NCBI RefSeq assembly: GCF_019578655.1
Contig: NC_063256.1
Location: 12,152,001 to 12,216,000 of the forward strand
Direction: 5' to 3'
Source of the DNA: Ricinus communis
Lineage: Eukaryota > Streptophyta > Magnoliopsida > Malpighiales > Euphorbiaceae
DNA: 64,000 nt
In this document: piece after piece, positions 12,341 to 24,550 of the stretch
Layout: the number at the start of each line of letters is the position of its first letter
Position numbering within the stretch: the first letter of the stretch is position 1
The notes under the pieces: generated by a model
Told to the model about the DNA's origin: nothing
The model's input: the letters and a program-made list of their open reading frames with translations, nothing else
Databases searched by the model: none
Position numbers and translations under genes: made by a program

Positions 12341-12660
12341 ATTTGGGTATAAATTTAAAATCTATAAATTTTTAAAATTTTATTAATTAGATTAAATATA
12401 AAAATAATATATTTTTATTTAACGTTAAATTTTTTTGAAATAAAATAAATTTATTAGAAATAAATTGAAATAGAAAAAAGTATTGTTACAATCTATCATT
12501 TTTTCTAAATAGTAAAGTTTAAACTTTCTCACCTTTTAAGTGGAAAATTATAAAATATGAAGAAATTTTGAAAAATAAGAAAATATTAAAATTAATAAAT
12601 TTAGACAATTTTTTTACTCGTGAAATGATAAATATTATAAAATTTTTCAATCTAAATTGT
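12341..12660. mobile_element. PIF/Harbinger-like MITE, copy 1 of 3
   Basis: Related to elements at 20969-21334 and 37061-37426. All share a left end like ATTTRGATTGAGGGATT (degenerate here), an inner block GAAATAGAAAAA...TTACAAT, a block ACTTTCTCACCTTTTAAGTG, and a right end like TTTTTCAATCTAAATTG, the imperfect inverted copy of the left end. Class assignment rests on the general GGATTGAGGGATT Tourist-like type and is tentative. This copy is the most decayed. Confidence 0.5.
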
Positions 12661-13451
12661 ATTTTAATTTTATTGACCTTCAATATATTTTATATACGAA
12701 TCTTATTTCATTTTGAATAGCTAATTATAGGTCGAAACAATTGTATAGATTCAAAATTACATATTTTCTTTTACATACGGCTCGCTCTATCGAACTGCAG
12801 TTACCAAAATCCATTCATTGAAATCATCAATAAAGTTGTGACACAAGTACCATTTAATGGCTTCATGCCAATGAATCCATGAGACTTCATGCCAACAAAC
12901 AATTTAATTATATATATATATACATGTGTATAGTCAAATTTGTTTCTCAGAAACACAAGTATCTAAACAAAAAAAAATTAAAAAACTAACCATTTAGAAA
13001 TGATAACCTTATACCCTCATTAAGTCAACTGTTAGCAATCAGGAACTCTCTGATATTCCTGAATACTGATTACGAAAGGGACTTGGACCAACCCTGGTAA
13101 GGTACAGCACTGGCTTTGCGAGTCCAATGTTTAGTCAATAATCCTCGGGATTTTTCATTTAGCCAGTTGAATAAAAAGGACCCATTTGGTAATTAAGTAG
13201 CTGCTCCATAATTAAAGGAAAGAGTTAGTTGATTACAGTTGAAATTTTTATAAAATTTTCTTTGTTCTGTTCTAATTTTTGTTGTGTAATTGACTTTGCA
13301 TGATCGTATCTTTTGAATGAAACCCTAACTTTCTTGCTTTTGTCATGTGTTTCGGCATGAATAATGACCTAATTTTCTACAATGTATATGAAAGTTCATA
13401 GCGTTTCTACTTTTTTTTTTTTCTCTCTTATACTTAGATATGAACACACCA
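12661..13451. other. Intergenic, no gene recognised
   Basis: AT-rich spacer. A block at about 13050-13120 (CCTGAATACTGATTACG...) resembles one after PG2 (about 20015-20090, CCTGAATTCTGATTGTC), perhaps a relic of tandem duplication. Confidence 0.4.
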
Positions 13452-13460
13452 TAACATGGA

Positions 13461-14216
13461 TGGTTTAATGGTCAATTTGCCCTTTCAATTTGGAGTCAAT
13501 GGCCAATTTACTCGGATTTTAAATTTTTGGCCCATTTTACCCACCAACTTGGTAAAAGCAGCCAATTCAGTCTAAACTCTTACAAAATTAAAGATTTGAT
13601 TCTATGCTTAATGCAAAGCAATTAAAAATTTAGTTAAAGGATCTAATCAATAAGTAAAATTCAATTTAATCCTTAAAACTTTATAGTAAGTATCAAATAC
13701 AATTAAAATAAAATTACGAAATAATTTAAAGTAAAGAATAGTAACTAATTACTAATTTTCTTATCCACTTAACTAAATTATAATAAAAATATTAGAAATT
13801 AATATTAATTATTTTATAAAACCAATCTTTTTCTAATTTTAATAACAATTTAGATTTTCATGAGTTTAATTTTATCATTTAATCTAAATTCTTTATTAAA
13901 AATTATAATTTAATTATTTTTTGTTATATATTATTGTTAGAATATATTAAAATAAAATTTTTATTGTACAAATTATCTTACTAAGTTTAATACATAATAT
14001 AAAGTTCACATACTAAAATGAACTTTACTTAATGATTAGGCCCTTTATTCATTTACTTTGTACGATGATGTGTGGAATTCAATTTCTTAATTTTATGAGA
14101 GTTTGGACTGAATTGACCGCTTTCGCCAAATTGATGGTTAAGATGGTACAAAAAGTTAAAATCTTAGTAAATTGACCATTGACTCCAAGTTGAGACAGTA
14201 AACTGACATTTAAATC
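13461..14216. mobile_element. Mutator-like MITE with 9-bp target duplication
   Basis: About 756 bp with long terminal inverted repeats of roughly 120 bp. The left arm contains GGAGTCAATGGCCAATTTAC and CCAATTCAGTCTAAACTCTT. The right arm read in reverse contains GGAGTCAATGGTCAATTTAC and TCAATTCAGTCCAAACTCTC at matching distances. The exact 9-mer TAACATGGA flanks it at 13452-13460 and 14217-14225. Long TIRs plus a 9-bp duplication are diagnostic of the Mutator superfamily. There is no coding capacity inside, so it is non-autonomous. Confidence 0.85.
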
Positions 14217-14225
14217 TAACATGGA

Positions 14226-17200
14226 CCAACTTGAAAATAAATTTTTCCTAAAAAAAAAAGAAAGAGAAGATGAGGACTTTGATAATTGGTCTGAAGCAAC
14301 TTGATTTTGAAGAGAAAAAAATTAAAACTATATAACTTTAGCTGAATCATTATAATAACAATTGGAAATGGAAAATTTTCTTAAATTAATAGTTCAGTAA
14401 TTAAGTGCTGAATCAGTTATGTAAAAGATAAAAATGATGAACTTTTTTTTATGTATATCCATCTAAAAGAATCTCATAACTCTTGAATGTTTCAAAGAAA
14501 ATGAATTAATTGTTCAAAATTTATGTCCTATCTAATTATGATTCAGATAGATTCATGTATTTTGTACTTTGTTGATAGCTTGACATTTTGGGTCCAGAGA
14601 GTACATGATGTAATACAAAACTAACAGGATATGGTGTGCCTAACTCTACATTGCATATGAAAAAATGATGGTCAAGAAACACATCAGCTTCTGCCTAAGC
14701 AAGAATTGCCCAAAAACAGGGAACCCCTAAACAGGGGAACCTCCAAATTCTTGGTTTTTCCCCATCCAATATGTCAAGTTTTGTGCTACCAAAACTGGAC
14801 AGAGAGACTCAAGAGATACCCAAAAAGTAACCAATTTTAAGGAACAATGACAGTAATTAATGCATCTTACATTCTCTCAGGCTTCATATTTTCTTTCATA
14901 ATTAGCCAGAGAATTTGAAGAGAAATTTTTGATTGATGATGAGATTTTGTCAAGCATTGAAATTTTGATTATATTATATTGTGAAACCAACAAAATGTAC
15001 ACATATAATTATGTTTTCATGGTCAAAATTTGCTGCAGTTCTGGTATTAGCAGTGATGGGATAAACATGGTTATATTAGAGAATATGATAGTAGCTAATA
15101 GAAATTAAATATAAAGAAATTTGATTAATATATATGTTGAATTGTTGGGTCGGAAGGTGATGAATTGGTGCCAATGTTTACGGTTCACATGGGTTACTCT
15201 GAATTGATGAAATTTTTGGCCCATTGACATATGATGAATGAAGCACAGCAAGCCCCTCAAATCTTGCCTGAAAGTCATGGAAGCAAACCTGACTTTTATC
15301 CTTTCAGACAGTGAATTAAGGGATGCCAAATCACCATACATAACATGCCTATACAGGCTACACCTATCAAGGATGAACTGATGTAATCAATTTTCAAAAC
15401 AAAATAAGGCTCCATGCTGTTTTATTATTATATCATTTCTTTATCCCTCTTTACACACTAACATACTGTTATTAGTGTTTCTTTGTTATCAATGCTCTTC
15501 AGATAAGGGTTCATTGACTTTCTTTTTTTTTTTTTTTAGCAGAGGTTCCAATTTTCTTTTTAAAACTTTAGGAGGGAGAGAGGGAGCAACCGGTGGTAGC
15601 AAATCCAGAAAGGAAAGGAATTCATACATTAGCCTAAAAATGGACAGAAGAAAATCTGAGCCAGTCGCAGTTCAGGTTGAAAAGAAATTGAAGGTCAGTC
15701 CCTGTACAGTACGCTAAAGAAGAATGACAGGCTTGTAATTATAACCTCACATGGAACAGTTTAATTAAGGCTGTTGACCTTGAGTAACCACTTGATATTC
15801 GTATGTCAGTTATGACCGTTATATAGCAATAACGGTAGTACTATAATGAACTAGTTTACATGTAAGAAACGGAAAAGATTGTAAAAGAATTCCATTTCCA
15901 GTTCTTTTTGTTTGTCTTTTTCCAACTTCTTTTACCAAAATAATGGAATTTAAGAGCCTTGATTTACGGAAAGATAAAATACGTAAAGCCGCCGATTTCT
16001 TCTCCGTTTTCTACTCCACCTGTCACGTTCCCGATCTCATGTTGCTTCCTTTTCATTTCATCTTTTGCAACGATATACATTTATATATAAATATATATGT
16101 AAATATAAAATCTATGTCTTGATAAGAAATCAACAAGACATTTCAGAGTACAATAAGGCCCTATCAGTCATTTGGCTCTATTAGGAATTCATGACTGTGA
16201 AAGATTGATAATAACTTATTAGTGCTAGGATTTCACCACCAAATTGCTAATTTTAGTCCTTTTACCATGATGTTGAATCTAAATTTTAATTGTCATTAAT
16301 GCTCCATCCAATTCCAATACTGACAAATCCATTCCACATTCTGTCCTTTGCTCCCATCCTAACTAATTCTAACAGCCTCCATAATAAAAGGATCGAGCCC
16401 TAAGACGTCAAAAAACATGCATGCATTTTCCTGCCTGCTTTTCAGATTGTAGTTTGTACATTTTCCTGGCGGTTGTCAATTGGGTTTTAGAAATAAAATT
16501 GTATCCCGCTTCATTAATTATACACAGACATGGCACATCACCATTCACCATTAAAACCCACTTAAATCACATGTCGAGGCAAAAGGATTCGCATGTCAAC
16601 CAAATAAACATTAACCAGCAAAATGATCAAGAAGCCTGTATATGTCATGCTGACATCTCCACTTTAGGGTTATAATTAATTAGGTATATCACTTTTTTGA
16701 ATTTCTTTTCCTCAATCAAGACTTAATATGCACTGAGCTTACTAATTTACGCATTAATTGACTAAACTAGGACCCTTTTTTTTTAAAAAAAAAAAAGAAA
16801 GAAAGTCATTGCTCTTTTTCTTCAGTCCACAATTCTAGAAATTGTTTTGGAACAATATTGAAGTTACACGACCAATTATTAAATTTTAATTTTTTCAGTT
16901 TTATCGTATTAAATTTTTATTTTATTTTATTGAGTTCTTATATTTTATTTTTGCTGAAAACGAAAACTTATATTAAGTTTCTTGTATTCTAGTTTTATTT
17001 GAATTAAAGATCAAGTTTTATTAAAAATACTTTAGAGATCGTAGAATACAAGTCATTGAATACTTGTTGTGCAATGTATATGGCTGAGATTTCGATTCTT
17101 TATTAAAATATATTTATATATTATTTTTTTCATTTTAAGAAAATAGTCATTTTTATTATACAAAAATAGTCATTTTTTATCCATCTCAAATTATAGACTA

Positions 17201-17954
17201 TTTTTTTTAATTATTAATTTAGTATGTTATTACTAAAAGTATCCATTATTAATTAATGTAGATATTATCTCGTGCAATTAATTTTTATATTTATATTTTG
17301 AAATTATAATTATCATAAAAATTTTAATATTTTTTTTTAAAAAAATCAGCAATAAATATTTATATTTTTTAATCCACTTGTACTATTTTTTGAGACAGGG
17401 AACGACTGTTCTTCCAAGTAGATAATAATTTCAAAGGATTCCATTCATTCTCAAGATTATATATCTAACTTTATTCTTTCAGTTAGTGTTTCCTCATGAA
17501 TAATGACACCAATTAATATCAATTTCCCTCTCGAAAATAACAATAATTAATTGCTTTTCTTAGGTGGTTCCTCAACTGACTATAGAAGATAAAAACAAAA
17601 CATTACTGTTAGTAATCCCTGTATTTCAACAACTAACCACATAATGAATGGAATTCTCAAATAAAGTTGTGGAAAATTCTTAATAATTAAATTAGCAAAC
17701 TACTTTTATATTTTTAGTATATTATAATTAATTATAGTATAAAATAAAATGTATAATAAATATTTTATATTTTTCGGATCATCCATCTAATGGTTGAATG
17801 TAATATATATGAATATTTTTTAAAAAATTTAATAAATAAAATCACTTAAAAAATGAAATGCATATAGATGGACATAGTCAAGTATAAGCAAGCATTTTTC
17901 ATTGAGCAGAGACTAAATGAATAAAGTAATGTCAAAAATCTCTCTTCAGATCTC
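14226..17954. other. Intergenic between PG1 and PG2
   Basis: 3.7 kb without a recognisable gene. It includes the segment shared with the region upstream of PG1 (14696-14764). A GC-richer patch at about 15150-15420, open on the - strand for about 78 codons, does not resemble a known family and has no convincing exon borders. 16380-16680 is moderately GC-rich with no recognised product. 16840-17400 is very AT-rich. Confidence 0.45.
14696..14764. repeat. Diverged noncoding segment shared with 4340-4422
   Basis: See 4340-4422. This copy contains a short palindromic stretch CCCCTAAACAGGGG. Confidence 0.4.
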
Positions 17955-17964
17955 CTATATATAC
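17955..17964 (+). promoter_or_regulatory. TATA box of PG2
   Basis: CTATATATAC, 77-86 bp before the PG2 ATG, the same spacing as in PG1. Confidence 0.75.
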
Positions 17965-18040
17965 CCCTCCCACCTCTCTCCAATCCACAACCTACATTTA
18001 TCTATTCTCTATCATAACATTCTTACAGACCAATCAAGAA

Positions 18041-19498
18041 ATGGAAAAGACAATGACCTTTACATTTCTTCTCTTAATTGTCTTCGCCATATCATCATCT
18101 CCTGCAATGTCAGGACCAGCGCAACTCTATAATGTTCAAAACTATGGAGCCAAACCTGATGGCTCGACTGACTCCACAAAGGCTTTTCTCGCTGCATGGG
18201 CTGATGCCTGTGGTTCTAATGCCCCTGCCACTCTTTACGTTCCTGCAGGAAGGTTTTCTTTAGGCAAAGTGGAATTTCAGGGTCCGTGCAAGAACAGTGC
18301 CATTGAAGTTAGTATCGACGGTACCCTTATGGCTCCATCTGATTATTCTGTTATTGGTGACGAAAACAATTGGATAATCTTCGTACATGTTGATGGCGTA
18401 ACTGTTTCTGGTGGTGTGCTTGATGGTCGAGGCTCCGGCTTGTGGTCTTGCAAGTCTTCTGGCAAGAACTGCCCAACTGGTGCAACGGTAAGCTAAATGA
18501 CGCTTTTGTCTATCACTGTACTGGGTATACAAAAAAATAGTCACCGCACTGAGAAATGTCAAAGTTTACTAGTTTTTTCTTGTTTGTATGCAGTCGCTAG
18601 AATTTTCCAATTCGAAAAACATTGAAATCAATGGATTAGCATCAGAAGACAGTCAAAAGTTTCACATTGTCATCAATAGCTGCCAGAATGTCAAGGTACA
18701 AAGCGTGAAAGTCTCGGCTGACGGTGATAGTCCTAACACCGACGGAATTCACGTTGAAGGTTCAAGCAGTGTCACCATATTGAACTCCAAGATTGGTACA
18801 GGGGATGATTGTGTGTCAATTGGCCCTGGAACCACTAACTTATGGGTTGAGAATGTTGCTTGCGGACCTGGGCATGGAATCAGGTAATTAATTAAGCTAC
18901 TTAACACTGCTTACATGAATGATCTACTTGTGTCTATTGAATATTTATACAAAATGTGTGAATGATGCAGCATTGGAAGCTTAGGCAAGGACAACGATGA
19001 AGCTGGAGTGCAAAATGTGACTGTTAAGACCACTACATTTTCAGGCACCCAAAATGGTGTCAGAATTAAGTCTTGGGGGAGACCAAGCAGTGGTTTTGCC
19101 AAGAACATTCTGTTCCAACATGCTGTTATGACCAATGTTCAAAACCCAATTGTAATTGACCAGAATTATTGTCCTGGAGAAAGTAACTGCCCAGGCCAGG
19201 TATTACATAATTACTACTGGAAAAAATTGATGGATTTACTTTCTGAGCTGAAACTAAATGAATCTTCATATCTTGATAGGAATCTGGTGTCCAAATTAGT
19301 GATGTAACATACCAAGACATCCATGGATCATCAGCAACAGAAGTTGCGGTTAAATTTGATTGTAGCAGAAGCACTCCATGCACTGGGATTGAATTGGAGG
19401 ACGTGAAGCTGACTTATAATAACAAGCCTGCTGAAGCATCTTGTATCAATGCAGCTGGCACTGCTTCTGGTGTTCTTCAGCCCTCAAGCTGTCTTTAG
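18041..19498 (+). CDS. PG2: exopolygalacturonase (GH28), complete, group A
   Basis: Exons 18041-18487, 18594-18883, 18971-19199 and 19280-19498; 1185 nt, 394 residues. This is the most compact gene of the array (introns 106, 87 and 80 nt). It is a secreted pectin-trimming hydrolase as for PG1. The signal peptide core is about residues 7-23, and mature sequence begins near [20 protein letters not shown]. Active-site blocks: NTDG (197-200), GDDC (219-222), GHG (242-244), RIK (277-279). The last residues are PSSCL. Closest in wording to PG1 (for example [17 protein letters not shown] against [17 protein letters not shown]). The signal peptide and a TATA box 77-86 bp upstream support the start. 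No defect seen. Confidence 0.95.
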
Positions 19499-20968
19499 TT
19501 GGGGAAAATGTTATAAGTTCTTGAGTCAGAATTTGCAGTAAGAAAACGTCATGAAGTCCATTTTCCAGGGTTATTTTCTTGATTGGTTAGAGCACATAGG
19601 TTTATTGCCTGAGCCTGTGGCTTTCAGGCCCATTTGAGTTGTTGGTTACAGCCCGGCCTTGCGATTATATAAACACCCTTGTTTGATTGTTATTTTATAA
19701 ATCTACTATGATATTGAGTTTTTTTTTTTCTTATTTATTTCGTTTCAGTACTCTGTGCCTGAATTTAAAATTATGATTGATGGATTATTGGAATATGTGA
19801 ATAAATTATTTGTATATTTTATAATTATGTTATACGTATTACTCATTTTAATGATATGGGGCAATATACTTGGAAGTACCTAAAAATCCTTGCTAAAGGA
19901 AACAAATTAAATTCCATAATATTGATTTTCAGGAATTACAATCGACCTTGTCTTCACTCTTGACATTGTCATCTTGCTCCCACAAATTTGTCTTCTGTTG
20001 GGTTGTAATTCGGACTCCTGAATTCTGATTGTCTGTCAAACCGAAAAAGATGGACCCGAACATATAAGACCAGGCCAGGGAATGCGGTACCTTCTTGGCT
20101 GTATTTTCGGATTTATTTTAAAAAGCTGCTTTGAATTTTTTTGGCCTATTCTATGTTAAATAAATGGATAAGGACATAAAAGTAGCATGTGAAACTTTCA
20201 GTACATGAAAATCATTATCACTTATATTGAAAAAATTTATTACTTGGAAAACTTAGAACAGCAGGACTATTTCCAATGTCTTGGCCAAGAACTAGAACAA
20301 GTCCTGCCAGAAAGAACAGAAGCACCATCAGCATATGTGGAAGAGGAAAATGTAACCCCAGAAAGTCAACTAAGCTTACACATGTATCAATAACTTTCCA
20401 ATTGAAAACATATATGATGCTAATTAATGATATTAGGAAAAGGGGGAAAAAGAAGAGCAAAGAAAAAGACTTTACATGGGTACGTTAAGCAAGTCCTGGA
20501 GACATGAAAAATCAGTTAAAGGACTGACCAAATAAATACCAGAAAAAAGGATTATCCAGAAAGGAAAAAAAAATGAAAAGTTATCATTTTGTAGAAGCCA
20601 TGCTTTTCGGAAGTAAAGATAATGAGAATACCGGTTTCTTGTTCGGTCTCTACTCTTTCAGGTCACCTTATATACTTTACGTATTTTCAACTAATAGTAT
20701 TTCCACCTCTTATTTTTTTCTTTTTCTTTTTTGTCTTCCAACTAATTATACTCTCAATTCTATCCCAGATTTTTGTTCCTTTAATCTTTCTTTTTCTTAA
20801 AAAAGAACCCCTTTTAACATTCAGAAATTTAATGTGATGATAAATACATATTTCGACATAAATAAAGCTTCAAATTCAAATCTTCTCCCATCATTTATAA
20901 TTCAAAACATTTCTCTAATTTTTTTTTTTAATTTCTTAGAAAAATTAAACTAAAAGACCTCTTATGCC
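19499..20968. other. Intergenic after PG2
   Basis: Presumed 3' UTR, then spacer. At 20218-20460 the - strand has an 80-codon open stretch with a hydrophobic centre (MVLLFFLAGLVLVLGQD). It resembles a membrane segment, but there is no neighbouring exon or recognised family. I treat it as unresolved and possibly a gene fragment. Confidence 0.4.
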
Positions 20969-21334
20969 TCATTTAGATTGAGGGATTCTAGAACTATAGA
21001 TTTGAAATATATAAATTCTAAAAATATTTTTACTTGAATTAAACATAAAAACAATGAAATTTTATGTAAAATTTAGGATAATTTTAGAATAATATAAACT
21101 TATAGGGATAATATTGAAATAAGAAAATTATAACAATTCATCATTCTTTTATTGAATTTTGGAATCTCTCATCTCCTCCGTGAAAAATCAAAATCTTAAA
21201 AAATAAGAGATTTTGAAAGACAAAATATTTCTAAAAATTTATGTATTCAGAACATATTTTGCTTACTAAATAATGTATTTAAGTTAAATTCATGGATATG
21301 AAATCTCCCATTTAAAATCCCTCAATCCAAACGA
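20969..21334. mobile_element. PIF/Harbinger-like MITE, copy 2 of 3 (best ends)
   Basis: 366 bp with terminal inverted repeats TCATTTAGATTGAGGGATT (20969-20987) and, reversed, TCGTTTGGATTGAGGGATT (21316-21334): 17 of 19 identical. The interior shares blocks with copies at 12341 and 37061. No open reading frame. A clear TTA/TAA target duplication is not evident, so the superfamily is inferred. Confidence 0.7.
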
Positions 21335-22098
21335 TTTTGTCCGCATTTTAGCATCATTTGTAAGTCACATTTGATTGGATGTAATATAAATTATGAAAGA
21401 AAATAATATATATGTATACACTATATGTATCTAAAATCAATTCTGCCTAAAGTTGTTTATTTCAATGATAATTTAGTAGAATAATTTAATATATTCGATT
21501 ACAACTAAAAATGATTTTTGTTTTATAAAAATAATTGATGATTTATTTATGTTAATTATATTCAACCAAAGATGGTTATTTCCTTTTTTACCACAATAAT
21601 GGCTAGTTATCTTATCAACGTTATATATGTGTACATTGAATCTGCAGGCTCGAGTTGGAGAAGTAAATATCAATAATATAGTAACCCTATTTGATATTTA
21701 CCTTTTATCTCTTTCTTTCTTTTTTTTTTTTTTTTGGAAGAAATTAAATTTCTGTTTTTGTGCTTACAGTCACCATGTTTTGTTGTATATGTTCATATCA
21801 TTGACAAATTATGGATCTTGAATAAGGTGTGGAAAGCAATGTGAAATAAGTTATAGTTCGAACCAACTGTTTCAATCATACTTAAAACAATAATATAATG
21901 AAAAAGAAATCTATAAAACTGTAACGGCCCAAGGAAAACTAATATGTTGGTTCCATGGTAGAGCAATATGAAACCTTAAAAGGCAATGTCCCACTCATAT
22001 GTATATGAATACAAGCAAACCAAGTTGCAAGTAAGGCTAAAGATAACCTTAAATCATCAAAAGCAATTTAATTTGCTTTTCCATTTTGCAATAAGAAT
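21335..22098. other. Upstream region of PG3
   Basis: AT-rich spacer and the PG3 promoter region; nothing else recognised. Confidence 0.5.
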
Positions 22099-22108
22099 CT
22101 ATAAGTAG
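22099..22108 (+). promoter_or_regulatory. TATA box of PG3
   Basis: CTATAAGTAG, 65-74 bp before the PG3 ATG, followed by a C-rich then CT-rich leader. Confidence 0.65.
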
Positions 22109-22172
22109 ATCCCCCCAACTGCAATCCTATCAACATTCACTCTTCTCTTTCAACACTAGCACCAGCAGGAAA

Positions 22173-24550
22173 ATGGCTCTTCCAGTGAGTACTCGACTAG
22201 TAGTTTTAGCAATCATCTTTGTATTTGTCACATCATCTTCATTTGCAACTGCGGCTATTTACAATGTGTCGAGTTATGGAGCCAAACCTGATGGCACAAC
22301 TGACTCAACTGAGGCCTTTATTGCTGCTTGGAAACAAGCCTGTAGCTCCTTAGAACCCACCACCATATATGTCCCTCTGGGAAGGTTCTTGCTACGTAAT
22401 GTGGCTTTCCGAGGAAAATGCAGGAACAATGCTATTCAGATACGTATAGACGGCATGCTTGTGGCTCCATCAGATTACCGGGTCATTGGACATTCTGAAA
22501 ACTGGCTTTTGTTTGAGAATGTTGATGGGGTTTCATTTTTTGGTGGAGTGCTTGATGCACAAGGAACTGGATTGTGGAATTGTAAGGCCACTGCCAAGAA
22601 CTGCCCTAGTGGAGCCACGGTATGTAACTTTTCCTGCTTTTGAAATAAGGGTTTACCCGTGGTAGCTCAGTATCGGAACGCTTACATTATATTACACAGG
22701 AGGTTAGGATATCAAATCTTCATACTACCATTCCCCTTTAACAAAATGTATAATACCAAAAAGAAAAAAAAATTGGTTTAGGTGATGAACTCATGAATAT
22801 AATCAAATAACTAAAAATGACCATTAGCATAAAAAAGAATTCAAAGGGATGATAATATAAATGATCACTTAACTTTGCATTTGAGTTTAATTTTACCACA
22901 AAATTTTTATTTATTTCATTTCAGTCATTCAACTTTAATTTTGATTGTAATTTAGTCAATTTGCCAATAAAAGATTGACATGTCATTTTTTTTAATTATT
23001 CTTTTCTTATTAGTCATTTTTGCCACATGTTAATATTTTTTATTGGCTAAGTAACTAAATTGAAATTAAAAATGAATGATTTAAATGAAACTAAGTGCAA
23101 AATCCAGTGATCATTTATATAATTATCTCAGAATTCAAACCTTACGTCCATTTTAAACACTAACGACACTAGTACTCTCTATCACGTGATAGTAATTTTA
23201 GTTGAGAATTCCTGATATTTTAAATAACTCTGGTGATGTTTTATATAAAATTACGTAAAATGCATTAACCAATTTTAATAGATTTAGTTAATTATTCAAA
23301 ATTATTAAAAAATATATTTTTTTTGATAAATTTATCAAAATCAGAAAAATCAGAGATAATAATCAAAACACTATAAGCTTTTAATTTTCTATACCAACAA
23401 GCCAACTAAAAATGTATAATACTAACAACTGGAATAAAATTTAAGGTGGTTATGTGATTGCAGTCCTTGCGGTTTACCAATGCGAACAACATTGAGATCA
23501 AGGGATTAAGTTCACTGAATAGCCAGTTGTTTCATATTGTCCTCCATGGTTGCCAGAATGTGAAAATGGAAGGGGTGAAAGTATCCGCCCCTGGCCAAAG
23601 CCCAAACACTGACGGCATTCACGTGCAATTGTCAAGTGCTATTACAATCCTGAACTCGATTATTGGAACTGGTGATGACTGTGTATCAGTTGGTCCTGGC
23701 ACCAGTCATCTGTGGATTGAAAATATTGCATGTGGACCTGGCCATGGGATAAGGTATATATCTGCACATATTTAATTTAATTTGTGTGTTCCTTTTGCCT
23801 ATGTGCTTAAATTATTTTGATGATTAATGTTGAACTAAGTGGAGATTTTAATGGTGCAGCATTGGAAGTCTAGGGAAGGAATTTCATGAGCCTGGTGTGC
23901 AAAATGTGACAGTTAAAACAGTGACATTTACGGGTACCGAAAATGGGGTTAGAATAAAAGCTTGGGCAAGACCTAGCACTGGTTTTGCTAGGAACATTTC
24001 TTTTCAAAATGCTATAATGAAGAATGTCCACAATCCTATTGTCATTGATCAAAACTACTGCCCTCACAAAAGAAATTGCCCTCATCAGGTAATATCATGT
24101 CTGGGGTTAATTCCTTCGTTTTACTTAATAAATTGTCTGTTTTGACTGGACCCACTGAAACTCGCTAAGTTCTTTCTTCTATAGCTAGAATGGCTTTTTA
24201 CTGACCGTGGTCATGATCACAGAAAAATATGAAATTTAGCAAGTCAAACTTCTATAATGGGTACCCAACTGATCTCAAAAAGAGATTCTCATGATTGTCT
24301 TCTTCATTTGTATTATATGTGACAGGGATCGGGCATTAAAATTAGTAACGTGTGTTACCAAAACATTTATGGAACATCAGCAACAGAAGTAGCAATGAGA
24401 TTTGATTGCAGTAAAAAGAATCCATGCACTGGGATTAGACTGCAGAACGTAGTTCTCACTTACAAAAATCAACCAGCTGATGCATCATGCACCAATGCTG
24501 ATGGGACAGCTTCCGGTTTGGTTAATCCAGCAAGCTGCCTTACCGTATAG
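22173..24550 (+). CDS. PG3: exopolygalacturonase (GH28), complete, group A
   Basis: Exons 22173-22619, 23464-23753, 23860-24088 and 24326-24550; 1191 nt, 396 residues. It has a signal peptide (hydrophobic about 9-27) and mature start [20 protein letters not shown]. Active-site blocks intact: NTDG (197-200), GDDC (219-222), GHG (242-244), RIK (277-279). Two small differences from the other genes: WARP rather than WGRP after RIK, and two extra residues (TV) after the final PASCL. Intron 1 (844 nt) is enlarged by a 285-bp Mutator-like MITE. Removing that element leaves ordinary intron sequence, and the splice sites are unaffected. Function as for PG1. It is the most diverged of the complete group A genes by eye. 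Confidence 0.95.
22846..23130. mobile_element. Mutator-like MITE in intron 1 of PG3, 9-bp target duplication
   Basis: 285 bp. The terminal inverted repeats run for about 100 bp: the left arm has TATAAATGATCACTTAACTT and GCCAATAAAAGATTGACATG. The right arm reversed has TATAAATGATCACTGGATTT and GCCAATAAAAAATATTAACA at matching places. GAATTCAAA flanks it at 22837-22845 and 23131-23139, a perfect 9-bp target duplication. No coding content. The family differs from the element at 13461-14216. Confidence 0.85.

Noticed and set aside
15105..15341. 78-codon open frame on the - strand
   Set aside because: No family recognised and no splice or promoter support. GC is slightly raised, but this is not enough for a gene call.
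20218..20460. Hydrophobic 80-codon open frame on the - strand
   Set aside because: No start context, no neighbouring exons and no family match; kept only as a note in the intergenic entry.
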